Of a stretch of DNA of 64,000 nt, positions 62,486 through 64,000 are shown in pieces. The position numbers were made by a program, and so were the translations under genes. Under the pieces are notes generated by a model. That model was not told the origin of the DNA and searched no databases. It saw only the letters and a list, made by a program, of their open reading frames with translations. Each line of letters opens with the position of its first letter. Position 1 is the stretch's first letter. This stretch comes from Mytilus edulis (taxonomy: Eukaryota; Mollusca; Bivalvia; Mytilida; Mytilidae): assembly GCF_963676685.1 (NCBI RefSeq), contig NC_092354.1, positions 71,288,178-71,352,177 on the forward strand. The letters are read 5' to 3'.

Positions 62486-62652
62486 ATTATAGGATTAAAC
62501 ACATTTTTTCTAGAGGTTATTGATGTGTAAACCGGGGCGATTAACTCACAAACTGAATAAAAGTCCGAAGGACTTTTATGTCAAGTTTGTGAGTAAGAGA
62601 CCCGGTTTACACATCAAGAACCTCTAGAAAAAATGCGTTTAATCCTTATAAT
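62486..62652. repeat. Long fold-back palindrome, about 80-bp arms
   Basis: The left arm (ATTATAGGATTAAAC, TTTTTTCTAGAGG, TTGATGTGTAAACCGGG, ACTCACAAACT, AAAAGTCC) is mirrored by the right arm around a GAA centre near 62572. There are only a few mismatches and small gaps. DNA or RNA could form a long hairpin. It fits a fold-back MITE. No target duplication was resolved. Confidence 0.75.
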
Positions 62653-62730
62653 TCTTCAGCCAAACATACACGATCATTAATTTACATTATTTGTTTGATA
62701 TGGCTGATATATTTACCATCAAAAGCACAA

Positions 62731-62904
62731 TGCAGGCGCGGATCCAGAGGGGGGGGGGGGGGGGGGGGGGGGTTCCGGGGGTTGGAACCCCCCTTTTTTT
62801 TGGCCGATCAATGCATTTGAATGGGAGCATATAGCTGGAACCCCCCCCCCTTTTACTCTGGGTTGGGAACCCCCCTTTTTAAAATGGCTGGATCCGCCCC
62901 TGCA
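62731..62904. mobile_element. MITE with GGATCC ends and 24-G run
   Basis: TGCAGGCGCGGATCCA (62731-62746) and TGGATCCGCCCCTGCA (62889-62904) are inverted repeats with one mismatch in 16. Inside are an uninterrupted run of 24 G (62749-62772), GGTTGGAACCCCCC and further C-runs facing it. The related element at 2137-2289 also has G- and C-runs but different ends. Open frames here are repeat shadows. Confidence 0.7.
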
Positions 62905-63579
62905 ATGGCATGTCGTAACTAAGGAGTACGCCGCCATCTTGACTTTCTTAAACAATAAATGTCCGACAAATGCAACAGAATCTAAAATGAAATAGCACCT
63001 ACCTCAAAAAACTTCATTTTAATTAAATATTATCCGAATTTGAAGCGTACACGTAAGTTAACGAAATAGTCTTTCACTTCAACATTTTCATTTGTATGAC
63101 GTCGTGTTTTGCCATGACGTAAATTCTCCAAATCCTTCATGAAATTTCGCGGAATTTTATTTAAAATTGATTTTTTTATATTTTCGAATCTTTTGTGCAT
63201 TTATTTTATTGATTTTTTGGTTATATATATACATTAGAATAGAAACAACTGTTATGCAATTATTGTATAATCTCAATTTGCTGAAAATCCCAGTATCTAT
63301 GCAAGAATGTGTATCGCGCATGAATAGATTACGAAAGTAATTTAGGAAACATGGTTTATCGAAGTGTAAACCAAGAGAAATATTCTAATTGACCAATCCA
63401 ATTCAAGTATTTATAGATATGCAAATGATATAAGAATTATTCTGAAATAATTTTTCTTTCAATTACTTGAAAATATAGTACATGCTTTGTAAATCTTATC
63501 TTTAAAAAAGACATATTTTTTAAGACTTCTTATAAAGAAAAAGAATATCAATTTAAATATGCATGCTTTTCTTAAACAT
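62905..63579. other. No gene seen
   Basis: AT-rich spacer between two repeats. Nothing recognisable. Confidence 0.4.
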
Positions 63580-63838
63580 AAAAGAGGGACGAACGATACC
63601 AAAGGGACAGTCAAACTCATAAATCGAACTGAAAACGCCATGGTTAAAAATGAAAAAGACAGACAGACAAACAATAGTACACATGACACAACATAGAAAA
63701 CTAAAGAATAAACAACACGAACCCCACCAAAAACTAGGGGTGATCTCAGGTGCTCCGGAAGGGTAAGCAGATCCTGCTCCACATGTGACACCCGTCGTGT
63801 TGCTTATGTGATAACAGTCTAATTCGGTAGGTCACATT
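63580..63838 (-). repeat. Retroelement 3' tail, family T2 (long solo copy)
   Basis: AAAGAGGGACGAACGATACC, CAGTCAAACTCATAAATCG, GAAAACGCCATGGTTAAAA and then GGTGCTCCGGAAGGGTAAG, CCCGTCGTGTTGCTTATGTG. It is the longest T2 copy in the window and extends the family beyond the tail visible after 9240. The 110-codon antisense frame on it is repeat-derived. Confidence 0.65.
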
Positions 63839-64000
63839 CATGAAAGGGAAGGGGATTGTAGTTACGACGTATAAGGAACATATTGATATCATTTGTGAAA
63901 CATAAATGTTTTAAAGAAGGTGTGACCAGGGAAAAGGCAACTTCTGTTTAATATTTTGGAATTAATATTAAATTCTCAATTTGATATTTTATACTTTAAT
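63839..64000. other. No gene seen at window end
   Basis: Short AT-rich end segment, with no feature. Confidence 0.4.

Noticed and set aside
62719-62955. 78-codon frame with proline run
   Set aside because: It is produced by the G/C-runs of the MITE at 62731-62904.

Overview
This is eukaryotic, AT-rich, intron-containing DNA, almost certainly from a bivalve mollusc and most likely a marine mussel (Mytilus group). That assignment is inferred from the gene content and from many short interspersed repeats of a type I recognise from mussel genomes; no species marker was tested. Most short open frames here are chance or lie inside repeats.

The window is dominated by two tandem, same-strand (minus) copies of one gene family related to VWA7 (von Willebrand factor A domain-containing protein 7, with a Het-C-like N-terminal part). 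The upstream copy (46015 down to 27612) reads as a complete 20-exon gene: every junction has AG/GT and compatible phase, and the exons sum to 2979 nt, giving 992 residues. The product has a signal peptide, the Het-C/VWA7 region, a VWA domain with a MIDAS motif, a basic RRKR site, a long extracellular region and a C-terminal transmembrane helix with a short tail. The downstream copy (20008 down to 4023) matches exons 1-8 and 11-16, mostly at identical exon lengths, but has a -1 frameshift and stop in exon 2, a +1 shift in exon 4, an in-frame TAG in exon 5, a -1 change in exon 16, no exons 9-10, and no exons 17-20 in the window. It looks like a decayed tandem duplicate; a retroelement insertion sits where exons 9-10 should be.

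Upstream of the intact copy there is about 9 kb without a supported gene, then a small secreted protein gene (55396 to 55040, minus) with a signal peptide, about 39 consecutive glycines and GGGRRQF heptads. At 61180-59940 (minus) is a 5'-truncated LINE with the C-terminal part of a reverse transcriptase ORF.

The rest is mobile and repetitive DNA. There are C-terminal reverse-transcriptase fragments with their 3' tails (10825-11905 and 8955-9500) and many solo tails of the same families. There are three tRNA-derived SINEs, several inverted-repeat MITEs, and two larger hairpin-bounded elements carrying internal tandem arrays (20517-22915 and 56822-58115). A 1.48-kb DNA transposon-like element (24695-26170) has 10-bp perfect terminal repeats, a TATA target duplication and clustered ACGTGTCC motifs. 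A hammerhead-ribozyme-like core lies at 23905-23943. No rRNA gene, canonical tRNA gene or CRISPR array was seen.
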